From an uncultured Oscillospiraceae bacterium (lineage in GTDB: Bacteria; Bacillota; Clostridia; Oscillospirales; Oscillospiraceae): a stretch of 64,000 nucleotides of DNA. Where the stretch lies: NCBI GenBank assembly GCA_934569225.1, contig CAKTKC010000002.1:62001-126000 (forward strand), given 5' to 3'. Below, one piece after another: positions 33,481-42,085 of this stretch (the stretch's first letter is position 1; the number at the start of each line of letters is the position of its first letter). The translations under genes and the position numbers were made by a program. The notes under the pieces were generated by a model, which ran no database searches, was not told where the DNA came from, and saw only the letters and a list, made by a program, of their open reading frames with translations.

Positions 33481-35236
33481 AAAAAATAAAATGCTGGACG
33501 AGACCACCTGGAGGATCATCCGGGAGGCGAAGGGCATTGCCGGATGGGTCGCGGTCAGCGCGGTTCTGGGAATTCTCGCGGTGCTGTGCTCCATTGCCGC
33601 GCCGGAAATCCTGGGGAATCTGATACAGGCGCTTTATGACTTCGGCCTGAGCGACCGGCAGACGCCCATCCGGGACAGTCTTGTCGGCGGCCTTATTCTG
33701 CTGACGGCGGTGTACGCGGCTCAGGGCCTGTTCCGCTATCTGAACATGCAGCTGATGAACCGGACGGTGAGCCGCCATTTTACCTGTGACATTCGGATCG
33801 CCATTTCCGACAAAATCCAGCGGCTTCCGGTGAAATTCGTCGATCAGACCCCGGTGGGCGACGTTCTGAACCGGATGATCGACGATGTGAGCGCCATGGG
33901 CAACTACATCCACCAGATTTTTGACGTGATGGTGGAGGGCGTTTTTCAGATCACCATGATCGCCGTCGCCATGTTCATGACAAACTGGGTGCTGGCCTGT
34001 CTCGTCATCGTGCTGACCCCGATTTCCATGTGGATCTCTTCGAAAATCGCGGGCGCCAGCGGGAAATACTATGACGAGTGGTTCAAAAAGTCCGGAGAGC
34101 TGACGGAAATCGTGGAGGAGAGCTTTACAAATTTCGCCACGGCAAAAGCCTACAATCTGGAAGAATACACGGTGCGGAAGCACGCCGCCGTCAACGAGCA
34201 GCTGCGCAAGGCTGTGTCCAAGGCCAACTTTACCGGCTCTGTCGTGCAGCCGCTGATCAAATTTGCCAACGCCATGGCCTATATCTGCATCAACCTCATC
34301 GGCGGATGGCTGATCGTCCGCCGGGGCGTGAGCGTGGGGACTGTGGTGACCATTGTGCTGTTTGCCCGGCAGTTTGCTTCGCCTCTGGAGCAGATCGCAT
34401 CGGGGTTTGCAAACCTGAGCCACGTCAAAGCCTCCGCCAAGCGGGTGTTTGAGATAATGGACATGGAGGAAGAGGAGCAGCCGAAGGGAACGCTTCCGGA
34501 AGCCTGCCGGGGCGAGGTCGTCTTTGACAAGGCCGCGTTCTCCTACACCAAGGACGAGCCGCTGATCGAAAATCTGAATCTCAGCGTCCATCCCGGCCAG
34601 CGGGTGGCCATTGTCGGCCCCACCGGCGCGGGAAAGACTACCATCGTCAATCTGCTGATGCGATTCTACGACGTGGACAGCGGGAAAATCCTGCTGGACG
34701 GGCAGGATATCAAGTCCCTTTCCCGGGATGAGGTGCGCCGGAATTTCGGCATGGTCTTGCAGGATACCTGGCTGTTCCGGGGTACCATCGCCGAGAATGT
34801 GGCCTACGGCAAGCCGGACGCCACCCGGGAGGAAATCGAACAGGCCTGCCGGGAGGCTTACTGCGACCACTTTATCCGCACCATGCCGGGCGGCTATGAC
34901 ACCCTGATCAGCGAGGATACCACCAATCTTTCCGGCGGGCAGAAGCAGCTTCTGACCATCGCCCGGGCGCTGCTGGCCAGCCGTCCGCTGCTGATTCTGG
35001 ACGAGGCCACCTCCAATGTGGACACCCGGACGGAAATTCTGGTGCAAAAGGCCATGGACAAGCTGATGAAGGGGAGAACCTGCTTTGTTATCGCCCACCG
35101 CTTAAGCACCATCGTGGACGCCGACCGCATTCTGGTGCTGGATCACGGCCACATTGTGGAGCAGGGGACTCACGCTCAGCTGCTGGCGAAAAAGGGCTTC
35201 TATTACGACCTTTACACCAGCCAGTACGCCGTGTAA
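33473..35236 (+). CDS. ABC exporter half-transporter, BmrD-like (canonical site)
   Basis: A 587-residue half-transporter partnering the previous gene. It has an N-terminal membrane domain with an extra cytosolic lead-in, Walker A GPTGAGKTT, signature LSGGQKQLLT and Walker B LLILDEATSNVD with the catalytic Glu present. One degenerate and one canonical subunit encoded back to back is the normal layout of a heterodimeric multidrug exporter. ATG 33473 lies inside the preceding gene, giving translational coupling. Confidence 0.93.
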   Translation: MDEKNKMLDETTWRIIREAKGIAGWVAVSAVLGILAVLCSIAAPEILGNLIQALYDFGLSDRQTPIRDSLVGGLILLTAVYAAQGLFRYLNMQLMNRTVSRHFTCDIRIAISDKIQRLPVKFVDQTPVGDVLNRMIDDVSAMGNYIHQIFDVMVEGVFQITMIAVAMFMTNWVLACLVIVLTPISMWISSKIAGASGKYYDEWFKKSGELTEIVEESFTNFATAKAYNLEEYTVRKHAAVNEQLRKAVSKANFTGSVVQPLIKFANAMAYICINLIGGWLIVRRGVSVGTVVTIVLFARQFASPLEQIASGFANLSHVKASAKRVFEIMDMEEEEQPKGTLPEACRGEVVFDKAAFSYTKDEPLIENLNLSVHPGQRVAIVGPTGAGKTTIVNLLMRFYDVDSGKILLDGQDIKSLSRDEVRRNFGMVLQDTWLFRGTIAENVAYGKPDATREEIEQACREAYCDHFIRTMPGGYDTLISEDTTNLSGGQKQLLTIARALLASRPLLILDEATSNVDTRTEILVQKAMDKLMKGRTCFVIAHRLSTIVDADRILVLDHGHIVEQGTHAQLLAKKGFYYDLYTSQYAV

Positions 35237-35245
35237 GGAGGAAAA

Positions 35246-35755
35246 ATGCTGTATCTTGCACACAGCTTATCTCAGCTGCATTTTGGCAGCCTGATGGCGG
35301 TCTATGAGGAGTCCAACCGGGAAAACGGCCGGGAATTCTGGCCGGAGGAGCCGGAAATGCGTCAGATTCAGCTGGCGGAAGAGGATTTTTACCGCTATCT
35401 GAGCCAGGTGTTCTTCCAGACGCCGGGGGCGGTTTATGCCGTCTGGGAGGAAAACGGGCGGTATGTCAGCGCTCTGCGCCTGGAGCCGTACCGGGACGGG
35501 CTTCTGCTGGAAGCCTTGGAGACTGCCCCGGAGCAGCGGCGAAAGGGCTATGCCGCCGCGCTGATACAGGCGGTACAGTGCTCCCTTGCGGGAAAAACGA
35601 AGCTCTACTCCCACGTGGACAAGCGGAACCTGCCCTCTCTGGAAGTCCACGAAGCATGCGGTTTCCGCCGCATTGCGGACTTTGCCGTCTACGTGGACGG
35701 CTCGGTGAATCAGAAAATGTACACCCTGTGCTGGAACAACAAACCCTCCGTATGA
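35246..35755 (+). CDS. GNAT family N-acetyltransferase
   Basis: A 169-residue acetyltransferase. The acetyl-CoA binding loop is EQRRKGYAAALIQAV (about residues 94-108), and SLEVHEACGFRRIADFA is the usual C-terminal strand-helix. AAGGAGG sits 6 nt before the ATG. It is 9 bp after the exporter gene, so it probably rides on the attenuated transcript. If that operon answers antibiotics, drug acetylation is a possible but unsupported role. Confidence 0.87.
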   Translation: MLYLAHSLSQLHFGSLMAVYEESNRENGREFWPEEPEMRQIQLAEEDFYRYLSQVFFQTPGAVYAVWEENGRYVSALRLEPYRDGLLLEALETAPEQRRKGYAAALIQAVQCSLAGKTKLYSHVDKRNLPSLEVHEACGFRRIADFAVYVDGSVNQKMYTLCWNNKPSV

Positions 35756-35773
35756 CGTTTGCCATACGGAGGG
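35744..35773. terminator. Bidirectional terminator between converging genes
   Basis: CCCTCCGTATG and CATACGGAGGG form an 11 bp stem that overlaps the GNAT stop codon; TTTGCTTTT follows on plus. It separates the converging GNAT and dehydrogenase genes. Confidence 0.8.
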
Positions 35774-35785
35774 CTTTGCTTTTCC

Positions 35786-36745
35786 TTACAGATTCACCAC
35801 ATTCTGGGGCTTTCCATCCAGGAAGCAGCGGATGTTTTCGATGACGCAGTCCAGAAGCCGCTGGCGGCTTTCCAGGGGCGCCCAGGCCATGTGGGGCGTG
35901 ATGATGCAGTTGGGGGCGGCCAGGAGCGGATTGCCTGCCGTGATGGGCTCCTCGGATACCACGTCCACAGCGGCGCCGCGGAGATGGCCGCTTTCCAGCG
36001 CGGCTTTTACCGCTGCCTCATCCAGCAGACCGCCCCGGGAAGTGTTGATGAGGATAGCGCCATCCTTCATTTTGGCGAGGGTGTCGGCATTGATCAGCTT
36101 CGCTGTCGCCGGGGTGAGGGGACAGTGGAGGGAGACAAAATCCGACTGGGCGAGCAGGGTGTCCAGATCGACATACTGCGCCAGCACTTCCCCGCCCGGA
36201 CGGCGTGTGCGGCTGTAGGCGAGGACGTTCATGCCGAAGGCGCGGGCGATGTTCGCCACGGCCTGACCGATGCGCCCGAAGCCGACGATGCCCAGCGTCT
36301 TTCCGGCCAGTTCCATCTGCGGGGTGTCCCAGAAGCAGAAAGAGCCGCAGCTACCCCATCTGCCCTCGTGTACCAGCGCGTCGTGATGGCCGACCCGGTG
36401 GCACAGCTCCAGCATCAGCGCAAAGGTGAACTGAGCTACGGCGGCGGTGCCGTAGGTGGGGACGTTGGTCACGGGAATGCCCCGGCGGGCGCAGGCGGCA
36501 CAGTCCACGGTATTGTAGCCCGTCGCCTGAACGCAGATCAGCCGGATGCTGGGACAGGCATCCAGCAGCCGCCCGGTGACGGGGAGCTTGTTCACCAGCA
36601 CGATCTCACTATCCGCAATGCGGGCGATGGCTTCGTCCTCGGTGTCCGTGCGGTCGTAAATGGTCAGTTCGCCGAACTGGCGAAGAGGCTCGTAGCTCAA
36701 ATCGCCGGGATTTAAGGCGTAACCGTCGAGAATGACGATCTTCAT
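35786..36745 (-). CDS. D-isomer-specific 2-hydroxyacid dehydrogenase (hydroxypyruvate reductase-like)
   Basis: A 319-residue NAD(P)-dependent dehydrogenase. It has the Rossmann motif GIVGFGRIGQAVA, the substrate/catalytic Arg in ILINTSRGGLLDE, Glu in DVVSEEPI, and catalytic His in CIITPHMAW. Proteins of this type reduce hydroxypyruvate or glyoxylate, or act on D-lactate-like acids. The start MKIVILDGYALNPGDL is typical of the glycerate-dehydrogenase group. ATG 36743-36745 follows GGAGGAATT. It is monocistronic, divergent from the pseudouridine synthase gene. Confidence 0.9.
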   Translation of the reverse strand: MKIVILDGYALNPGDLSYEPLRQFGELTIYDRTDTEDEAIARIADSEIVLVNKLPVTGRLLDACPSIRLICVQATGYNTVDCAACARRGIPVTNVPTYGTAAVAQFTFALMLELCHRVGHHDALVHEGRWGSCGSFCFWDTPQMELAGKTLGIVGFGRIGQAVANIARAFGMNVLAYSRTRRPGGEVLAQYVDLDTLLAQSDFVSLHCPLTPATAKLINADTLAKMKDGAILINTSRGGLLDEAAVKAALESGHLRGAAVDVVSEEPITAGNPLLAAPNCIITPHMAWAPLESRQRLLDCVIENIRCFLDGKPQNVVNL

Positions 36746-36757
36746 GGCAATTCCTCC

Positions 36758-36786
36758 TTGCAAAACAGGCGTATTTTTGATAGGAT
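36758..36786 (+). promoter_or_regulatory. Promoter of the pseudouridine synthase gene
   Basis: TTGCAA (36758-36763) and TAGGAT (36781-36786) with a 17 bp spacer. It starts 13 bp from the divergent dehydrogenase start. Confidence 0.6.
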
Positions 36787-36814
36787 AGGGAAAACGCTTT
36801 GTGTGGGGTGCGCA

Positions 36815-37462
36815 ATGGAAATACTGTATCAGGATTCGGATATTCTGGTCTGCATCAAGCCTGCCCGGGTACTCTCCACCGACGAGCCGGGGGGACTGCC
36901 GGGGCTGGTGCGGGAAGCTCTGGGCGACCCTGATGCCGACGTGCGCACGGTACACCGGCTTGACCGGGTGGTCAGCGGCGTCATGGTGCTGGCGAGAAAC
37001 GCCCGCGCGGCGTCGGAGCTGTCCCGACAGATTCGGGAAGACCAGTTCCGCAAAGAATACCTGGCCGTCGTCCACGGAAAGCCGGAGAATCCGGAGGGGA
37101 CGCTTCGCGACCTGCTGGCGCGGGACAAGGCAAGACGGATGACCTTCGTGGCGGACGCGCCGGGGAAGGGCGTGCAGGAGGCGGCGCTTTCCTACCGTGT
37201 TCTGGAATATGCGGATGGCATGTCTCTTGTGCGTGTGCGGCTCCACACCGGGCGCACCCATCAGATTCGGGTGCAGTTTTCCAGCCGGGGAATGCCGCTG
37301 GTGGGGGAGCGGAAGTACGCCGTTTGGAACGACCCCTGCGAACTTGCCCTGTGGTCGGCGAAAATCGGCTTTTATCACCCGGAGACGGGGGAATGGGTGG
37401 AATTTTCCAAAGAACCGCCCGCCGTGTTCCCATGGACGGAATTCGGAAGAATTATACCATAG
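36815..37462 (+). CDS. RluA family pseudouridine synthase
   Basis: A 215-residue RNA-modifying enzyme that isomerises uridine in rRNA or tRNA. The catalytic motif HRLDRVVSGVMVLAR (Asp near residue 51) and the C-terminal RLHTGRTHQIRVQFSSRG are typical of the short RluA/YqcB group without an S4 domain. ATG 36815 gives the canonical MEILYQDSDILVCIKPA start. The exact target base cannot be told. It is followed 33 bp later by the GNAT-Cys gene. Confidence 0.92.
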   Translation: MEILYQDSDILVCIKPARVLSTDEPGGLPGLVREALGDPDADVRTVHRLDRVVSGVMVLARNARAASELSRQIREDQFRKEYLAVVHGKPENPEGTLRDLLARDKARRMTFVADAPGKGVQEAALSYRVLEYADGMSLVRVRLHTGRTHQIRVQFSSRGMPLVGERKYAVWNDPCELALWSAKIGFYHPETGEWVEFSKEPPAVFPWTEFGRIIP

Positions 37463-37495
37463 ATTTCCGGCGTTGAAAAGAGTGGAGGAAGAAAA

Positions 37496-38266
37496 ATGAC
37501 GTTAAAGCTTGTAAAATTGGAGCCAAAGTACCGGCGGCACCTGAATGACATGATGTCCCAGTGGTACGCGACAGGGGAGAAAATCATCCCCTATGCCATC
37601 CGGCGGCTGGACTACCGGGATTTTGATAATTATCTTGCCAATCTGGACGTGCGGGAGGAGACGGAGGCGCTTGTGCCGGACTCCACCTTCTTCTGCCTGG
37701 ATACGGAGCAGGATATTTTCGTTGGCGCGGTGAATATCCGCCACCGCCTGAATGACAGGCTGCTGTTGGACGGCGGCCACATCGGCGACGGCGTGCTGCC
37801 CTCCCAGCGGCACAGGGGCGTCGCCACCCGCATGATCGCTCTTGCGCTGGAGGAATGCAAAAAGCTGGGAATCGACCGGGTGCTGATGGTCTGTGACAAG
37901 GACAACATCGGCTCGGCCAGGAGCATCCGGCGCAACGGCGGCGTTCTGGAAAACGAAGTGGAAGTGGACGGCGTGGTGGAGCAGCGCTATTGGATTGACC
38001 TGGGACGCCAGACCCACTACGATTTCTTCCAGAACCGGGAATGCGAATATTTTCCCTGCCACCAGGGCGCTGACCCGGAGACCTTCAGCTGCCTGTTCTG
38101 CTACTGCCCGCTGTACTGCCTGGGGGACAAATGCGGCGGCGCGTTCCGGTATACGGAGAATGGCATCAAGGACTGCTCTGCCTGTTTAAGACCCCACCGC
38201 CGAGAGAACTACAACGCCATCTGCGGAAAAATGAGAGAGGTCCTGGAGCTGGTCAGACGAAAATAA
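37496..38266 (+). CDS. GNAT acetyltransferase fused to a cysteine-rich small domain
   Basis: A 256-residue fusion. Residues 1-170 are a GNAT domain with the acetyl-CoA loop QRHRGVATRMIALAL. Residues ~180-245 are a compact domain with ten cysteines (for example CLFCYCPLYCLGDKCGG and DCSACLRPH). It resembles the small Cys-rich domain known from stand-alone archaeal and clostridial proteins, likely a metal-binding unit. GGAGGAAGAAAA precedes the ATG. Role unknown; metal- or redox-controlled acetylation is speculation. Confidence 0.82.
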   Translation: MTLKLVKLEPKYRRHLNDMMSQWYATGEKIIPYAIRRLDYRDFDNYLANLDVREETEALVPDSTFFCLDTEQDIFVGAVNIRHRLNDRLLLDGGHIGDGVLPSQRHRGVATRMIALALEECKKLGIDRVLMVCDKDNIGSARSIRRNGGVLENEVEVDGVVEQRYWIDLGRQTHYDFFQNRECEYFPCHQGADPETFSCLFCYCPLYCLGDKCGGAFRYTENGIKDCSACLRPHRRENYNAICGKMREVLELVRRK

Positions 38267-38437
38267 TACGATTTCTTCATAAAATGATTTCATCATTTTA
38301 TGAAAGCCGTTTCACGGCAGACCGCCTGGTCGGCGGTAAGAAATGTATTGACTTCGTTTTTTAGCGGCAGTGGCCGCTGGCCGCAATCCTGCGGCCTAAT
38401 AAAACGCTTTTAAGCGTTTTATTAAAAACTCGTATAA
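38264..38437 (-). repeat. 173 bp multi-hairpin TIR repeat, copy B
   Basis: The reverse complement matches 10718-10890 almost base for base over the central ~130 bp; the outer hairpin next to the GNAT-Cys gene differs slightly. It lies immediately behind that gene and before the terminator of the opposing gene. Because the two copies are inverted relative to each other, recombination between them would invert the 27 kb in between. Confidence 0.85.
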
Positions 38438-38441
38438 AAAT

Positions 38442-38477
38442 CATCCCCTGCGGCATTTTGACCTGCCGCAGGGGATG
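38442..38477 (-). terminator. Terminator of the AMP-ligase operon
   Basis: CATCCCCTGCGGCA and TGCCGCAGGGGATG form a 14 bp stem just past the minus-strand stop; AAAATT/TTTTTAT stretches flank both sides. Confidence 0.8.
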
Positions 38478-38482
38478 TAATT

Positions 38483-40213
38483 TTACTTGACAGAGGCAGC
38501 TTCCTGGAGCTTTTTCAGTTCTTCCTCCTCCAGAACCCGGTAGGCTACCTTGCCAACCAGCGTCTTGGGCAGCTCGTCCCGGAACTCGATGTCGTAGGGC
38601 ATGGCGTATTTGGCAACGTACTTCCGGCAATACTCCATAATGGCGTGCTTGGTCTCGTCGTTCTTTTCCACGCCGGGAACCAGCTTGACGAAGGCCTTGA
38701 CCTTCTGCATTTTGTAGGAATCCGGCACGCCGATGACGCAGCTCATCTGCACGAATTCGTGGGCGTCCAGAATGTTCTCGATCTGGGCGGGGTAGACGTT
38801 GTAGCCGGAGGTGACGATCATCCGCTTGGCTCTGCCCCGGAAATACACAAAGCCCTCGCTGTCCATGGTGCCCAGGTCGCCGGTGCAGACCCAGGTCAGG
38901 CCGTCGGCGTGGTGCTGCAAGGTTTTCGCGGTTTCCTCCGGGTGGTGCATGTACTCCTTCATCACCGTGGGGCCGGCCAGAAGAATTTCGCCCTCCTCGC
39001 CGTAGGGAAGCTCCTCCTCGGTGCCGGGTTTCACGATCTTGATGTAGGTGTCGGGGAAGGGAAGACCGATGCTGCCCTCCTTGTGCATGTGGCTGGGGGT
39101 CAGGCAGCAGGCGGTGACGGTCTCGGTGGTGCCGTAGCCCTCCCGCACCTGAATGGAGGCTTTGTGGTCGTACAGGAACTTGTCCAGCTTCTTTTTCAGC
39201 TCGATGGACAAAGAGTCGCCGCCGGAGAAAACGCCCTTCAGGCAGCTGAGGTCAGTGCCCTCCATATCCGGCAGACGGAGCAGCGCTTCATACAGGGTGG
39301 GAACGCCCGCAATGAAGTTGCAGCGCTGCTTGACCAGATCTTTGGCGTAACTCTTGGGGGTGAACCGGGGAACCAGAATGCACCGGCCGCCCTGCGTCAG
39401 CATGGTGTGGATGCACACGCCCAGACCGAAGCCGTGGAAGATGGGCATGGCGGCCAGCATCTTGTCGCCGGGACGGAACATGGGGTTGGCGGCGATGACC
39501 TGCTGCCCCAGCGCGTTAAAGTTCTTGTTGGTCAGGACGATGCCCTTGGTGGTGCCGGTGGTGCCGCCGGAGTAGAGAATGACGGCGGGATCGTCGGCGG
39601 TGCGGCTGATTTTGTAGTCATAGAAGCAATAGCGGCTCATCCGCATGAATTCCTGCCAGCGGATGACCGGGGCGTCTTCGGGAATCTTCTCGATTTTCCG
39701 CCCCTGGGTGAACATGTAGCCCGCCTTGATGGGCTGCGCCAGAGCGTCCTTGATGCTGGCGATGATGATGTTGACCACCTTGGTGTTCTTGCGGACGGAC
39801 TCGAACTTGTTGTAGAACTGATCCAGGGTGATGGCGGTGACGCTTTCGGATTCGTTGAGATAGAACTCAATTTCCTTCTCGGCAGACAGGGGATGCACCA
39901 TGTTGGCAATGCCGCCTACCAGATTGATGGCGTAGAACAGGTAAATGGCCTGGGGGCAGTTGGGCATGGCGATGGTGACCTTGTCGCCCTCCCGGACGCC
40001 GATGGTTTTCAGCGCCTTAGCACAGGTTTCCACCTCCTGCACCAGCTTCTTGTAGGTGGTGGACTTGCCCATGAAGTCAAAGGCAACGTAATTGGGGTAC
40101 TTTTCGGCAATGGCTTCCACGGCCTCAAACATGGAGCCTTCAAAGTAATCAAGGTGCATGGGCATACTGCCCATGGAGCCTGCCCAGGGGGTCTTCGCAG
40201 TGATTGTTTCCAT
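38483..40213 (-). CDS. AMP-dependent acyl-CoA synthetase/ligase
   Basis: A 576-residue ANL-superfamily enzyme that activates a carboxylic acid, probably a fatty acid, through an acyl-AMP. The ATP loop YSGGTTGTTKGIVLTNKN, the YGTTE motif (GYGTTETVTACC), TGDLG and the catalytic lysine region near the C-terminus (PKTLVGKVAYR) are intact. It overlaps the upstream acyltransferase-like gene by one base (TGATG), so both act together. The length and motifs are those of long-chain acyl-CoA synthetases, but acyl transfer to another carrier is possible. Confidence 0.9.
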   Translation of the reverse strand: METITAKTPWAGSMGSMPMHLDYFEGSMFEAVEAIAEKYPNYVAFDFMGKSTTYKKLVQEVETCAKALKTIGVREGDKVTIAMPNCPQAIYLFYAINLVGGIANMVHPLSAEKEIEFYLNESESVTAITLDQFYNKFESVRKNTKVVNIIIASIKDALAQPIKAGYMFTQGRKIEKIPEDAPVIRWQEFMRMSRYCFYDYKISRTADDPAVILYSGGTTGTTKGIVLTNKNFNALGQQVIAANPMFRPGDKMLAAMPIFHGFGLGVCIHTMLTQGGRCILVPRFTPKSYAKDLVKQRCNFIAGVPTLYEALLRLPDMEGTDLSCLKGVFSGGDSLSIELKKKLDKFLYDHKASIQVREGYGTTETVTACCLTPSHMHKEGSIGLPFPDTYIKIVKPGTEEELPYGEEGEILLAGPTVMKEYMHHPEETAKTLQHHADGLTWVCTGDLGTMDSEGFVYFRGRAKRMIVTSGYNVYPAQIENILDAHEFVQMSCVIGVPDSYKMQKVKAFVKLVPGVEKNDETKHAIMEYCRKYVAKYAMPYDIEFRDELPKTLVGKVAYRVLEEEELKKLQEAASVK

Positions 40214-41079
40214 CAGTAATCTACCTCTTCCTGTAATGGTTCGTCCAGCAGCTGGGGATTTTCCAGCAGCGTTTTTAACAGACGGACGGTTTTGGCGTAA
40301 TAATAGCCGTCGGCAATGCGCTCGTCGATGGTCAGACCCAGATCGATGCTGGGCTTCATCTCGAAGGTGCCGTCGTCATTGAAAAAGGGGCGCTTCTTGA
40401 TCTCGCCGATGGCGCAGAACACCGACGTGGTGCCCCAGTTGGTCAGGTGGTGATAGCCCGCGTGGAGCCTGATGGAGCCGAGGTTTGTCAGCACCACGGA
40501 GGAATAGTAGGGGTCGCCCGCGATGACGCTCTGGGGCATCCAGCCGTGACGATCCAGGAACCGGGCGATGCCGCCCACCGCCTGCACGAGAAAACCGGGC
40601 AGGCTCTGCACTGCGTTCAGGCTCTGGGTGCCTTTATCCACCTCGTCGCTGCTGCGGCAGATGGAGATCTGACGGAAAATTTCGTCATGAATGGTGTCGA
40701 TGGTGTCGGTGCCCCTGGAGTGGATATAGGCCAGCGCCTCGCCGCCGTCGTCGGCAAATTCCTTTTTCACAGTGAAGGCCGCGGAGACCTCGTTGCGCTG
40801 ATACATGGTCTTGTTGGCAATAAAGCGGTTCATCTTCGGCCGGAGAGTGATGATCTTCAGCATGGTGGTGACCATCACCTGAAAGAAGTTATATCTGTAG
40901 TCCGGGTTGGAGGCGTTCTTTTTGTCCAGATAGGCCAGCACGTTGGTCAGGTCGATCCGCTCGCTGATGAACGCTTCATTGTCACATCGGTTGGGATACA
41001 TCAAAGGCATGACCAGGTGCATGGCGTGGATGTTCCTGAGCTTTACGCCGTCTTTCCTGTCTCCGAATTTTTTTGCCAT
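40213..41079 (-). CDS. E2/CAT-like acyltransferase-fold protein
   Basis: A 288-residue protein resembling the catalytic domain of 2-oxo acid dehydrogenase E2 (chloramphenicol-acetyltransferase fold), without lipoyl or subunit-binding domains. Near the C-terminus the family motif DHRxxDG reads DERIADG: the catalytic His is replaced by Glu. It is co-transcribed with an acyl-AMP ligase, not with E1/E3 genes, so acyl transfer or acyl binding in lipid synthesis is inferred. The start MAKKFGDRKDGVKLRNI (ATG 41077-41079) is preferred over a longer frame that crosses the promoter. Confidence 0.75.
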   Translation of the reverse strand: MAKKFGDRKDGVKLRNIHAMHLVMPLMYPNRCDNEAFISERIDLTNVLAYLDKKNASNPDYRYNFFQVMVTTMLKIITLRPKMNRFIANKTMYQRNEVSAAFTVKKEFADDGGEALAYIHSRGTDTIDTIHDEIFRQISICRSSDEVDKGTQSLNAVQSLPGFLVQAVGGIARFLDRHGWMPQSVIAGDPYYSSVVLTNLGSIRLHAGYHHLTNWGTTSVFCAIGEIKKRPFFNDDGTFEMKPSIDLGLTIDERIADGYYYAKTVRLLKTLLENPQLLDEPLQEEVDY

Positions 41080-41187
41080 AAGTACACTCTCTTTCTGAAA
41101 TCCTGGGGGGAGATAAAAATCTTCTCCGTGCCGCCGCGACAATTTATGCGGTTTTGCCCCTTGAAAGATTCCGCCTTTTCGACGATA

Positions 41188-41255
41188 ATTATAGCACCCG
41201 TATACCATGCGAATCTAAACTGAAACGAAACTTTGTTTATTTTCGGTTTAGATTC
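41188..41255. promoter_or_regulatory. Divergent control region: extended -10 and 45 bp palindrome
   Basis: On the minus strand, TGCTATAAT (41188-41196) is an extended -10 for the E2-like gene. At 41211-41255 a dyad pairs GAATCTAAACTGAAA with the reverse complement of TTTTCGGTTTAGATTC (about 17 of 20 positions). The palindrome sits between the E2/ligase operon and the PlsC/PAP2 operon, so one regulator could control both. The regulator is not identifiable here. Confidence 0.6.
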
Positions 41256-41311
41256 CTGCGCTATTCTTGGCGAAACATTTGTAGGAAATCCCTGAAAAAA
41301 GGAGTGAGCAG

Positions 41312-42085
41312 ATGGGAGAACGGAATATTTCTCCGCTGTATCGGGTAATCAAGGCCACCGTGCGGGCGGTGTATCCCAGAATCAGGGTCGTGGGGGAGGA
41401 GAATCTTCCGCCGGAGCCGGTGGTGTATGTGGGCAACCACAGCCAGATGAACGGCCCCATCGCCTGCGAGCTGTACACCCCCGGCGAGCATTATATCTGG
41501 TGCGCCGGTGAGATGATGAACAAAAAGGAAGTGCCTGCCTACGCCTATCAGGATTTCTGGTCGGAAAAGCCGAAGGCCGTCCGCTGGTTTTACAAGCTGC
41601 TGTCCTACATCATCGCGCCCCTGTCCCAGCTGGTTTTCACCAACGCCAACACCATCGGCGTGTACCACGATGCCAGAATCATTACAACTTTCAAAAAGAC
41701 GGTGACGGCGCTTCAGGAAGGCGCAAGCGTGGTGATTTTTCCGGAGCATCACGTGCCGCGAAACAACATTATCTGCGAGTTCCAGGACAGGTTCATCGAC
41801 GTGGCGAAGCTCTACTACAAGCGCACGGGAAAAGCGCTTGCCTTCGTGCCGCAGTATCTGGCGCCTAAGCTGAAAACCATGTATCTGGGCAAACCCATCC
41901 GCTTTCAGCCCGACGCGCCCCTGGAAGAAGAGCGCGGACGCATCTGCGAGTATTTAATGGAGCAGGTCACCGAAATGGCGCAGGCGCTGCCAAGGCACAT
42001 TGTCGTGCCCTATCCCAACATACCCAGGAAGCAATATCCTTACAATGTCCCTCAGGAGGCAGTTCATGAGAAAACCGGAAATTGA
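41312..42085 (+). CDS. PlsC-like lysophospholipid acyltransferase
   Basis: A 257-residue membrane-associated acyltransferase-fold protein of the PlsC family. The block that normally reads NHxSxxD is NHSQMNGP, so the His is kept but the Asp four residues on is not. The second block FPEHHVPR resembles FPEGTRS only partly. It may use another acyl acceptor or a different mechanism. AAGGAGTGAGCAG precedes ATG 41312. The PAP2 gene starts inside its 3' end. Confidence 0.8.
   Translation: MGERNISPLYRVIKATVRAVYPRIRVVGEENLPPEPVVYVGNHSQMNGPIACELYTPGEHYIWCAGEMMNKKEVPAYAYQDFWSEKPKAVRWFYKLLSYIIAPLSQLVFTNANTIGVYHDARIITTFKKTVTALQEGASVVIFPEHHVPRNNIICEFQDRFIDVAKLYYKRTGKALAFVPQYLAPKLKTMYLGKPIRFQPDAPLEEERGRICEYLMEQVTEMAQALPRHIVVPYPNIPRKQYPYNVPQEAVHEKTGN

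Noticed and set aside
33368..35098. 576-codon minus-strand frame opposite the BmrD-like gene
   Set aside because: Mirror of the exporter gene with His/Arg/Gly-rich translation; no domain.
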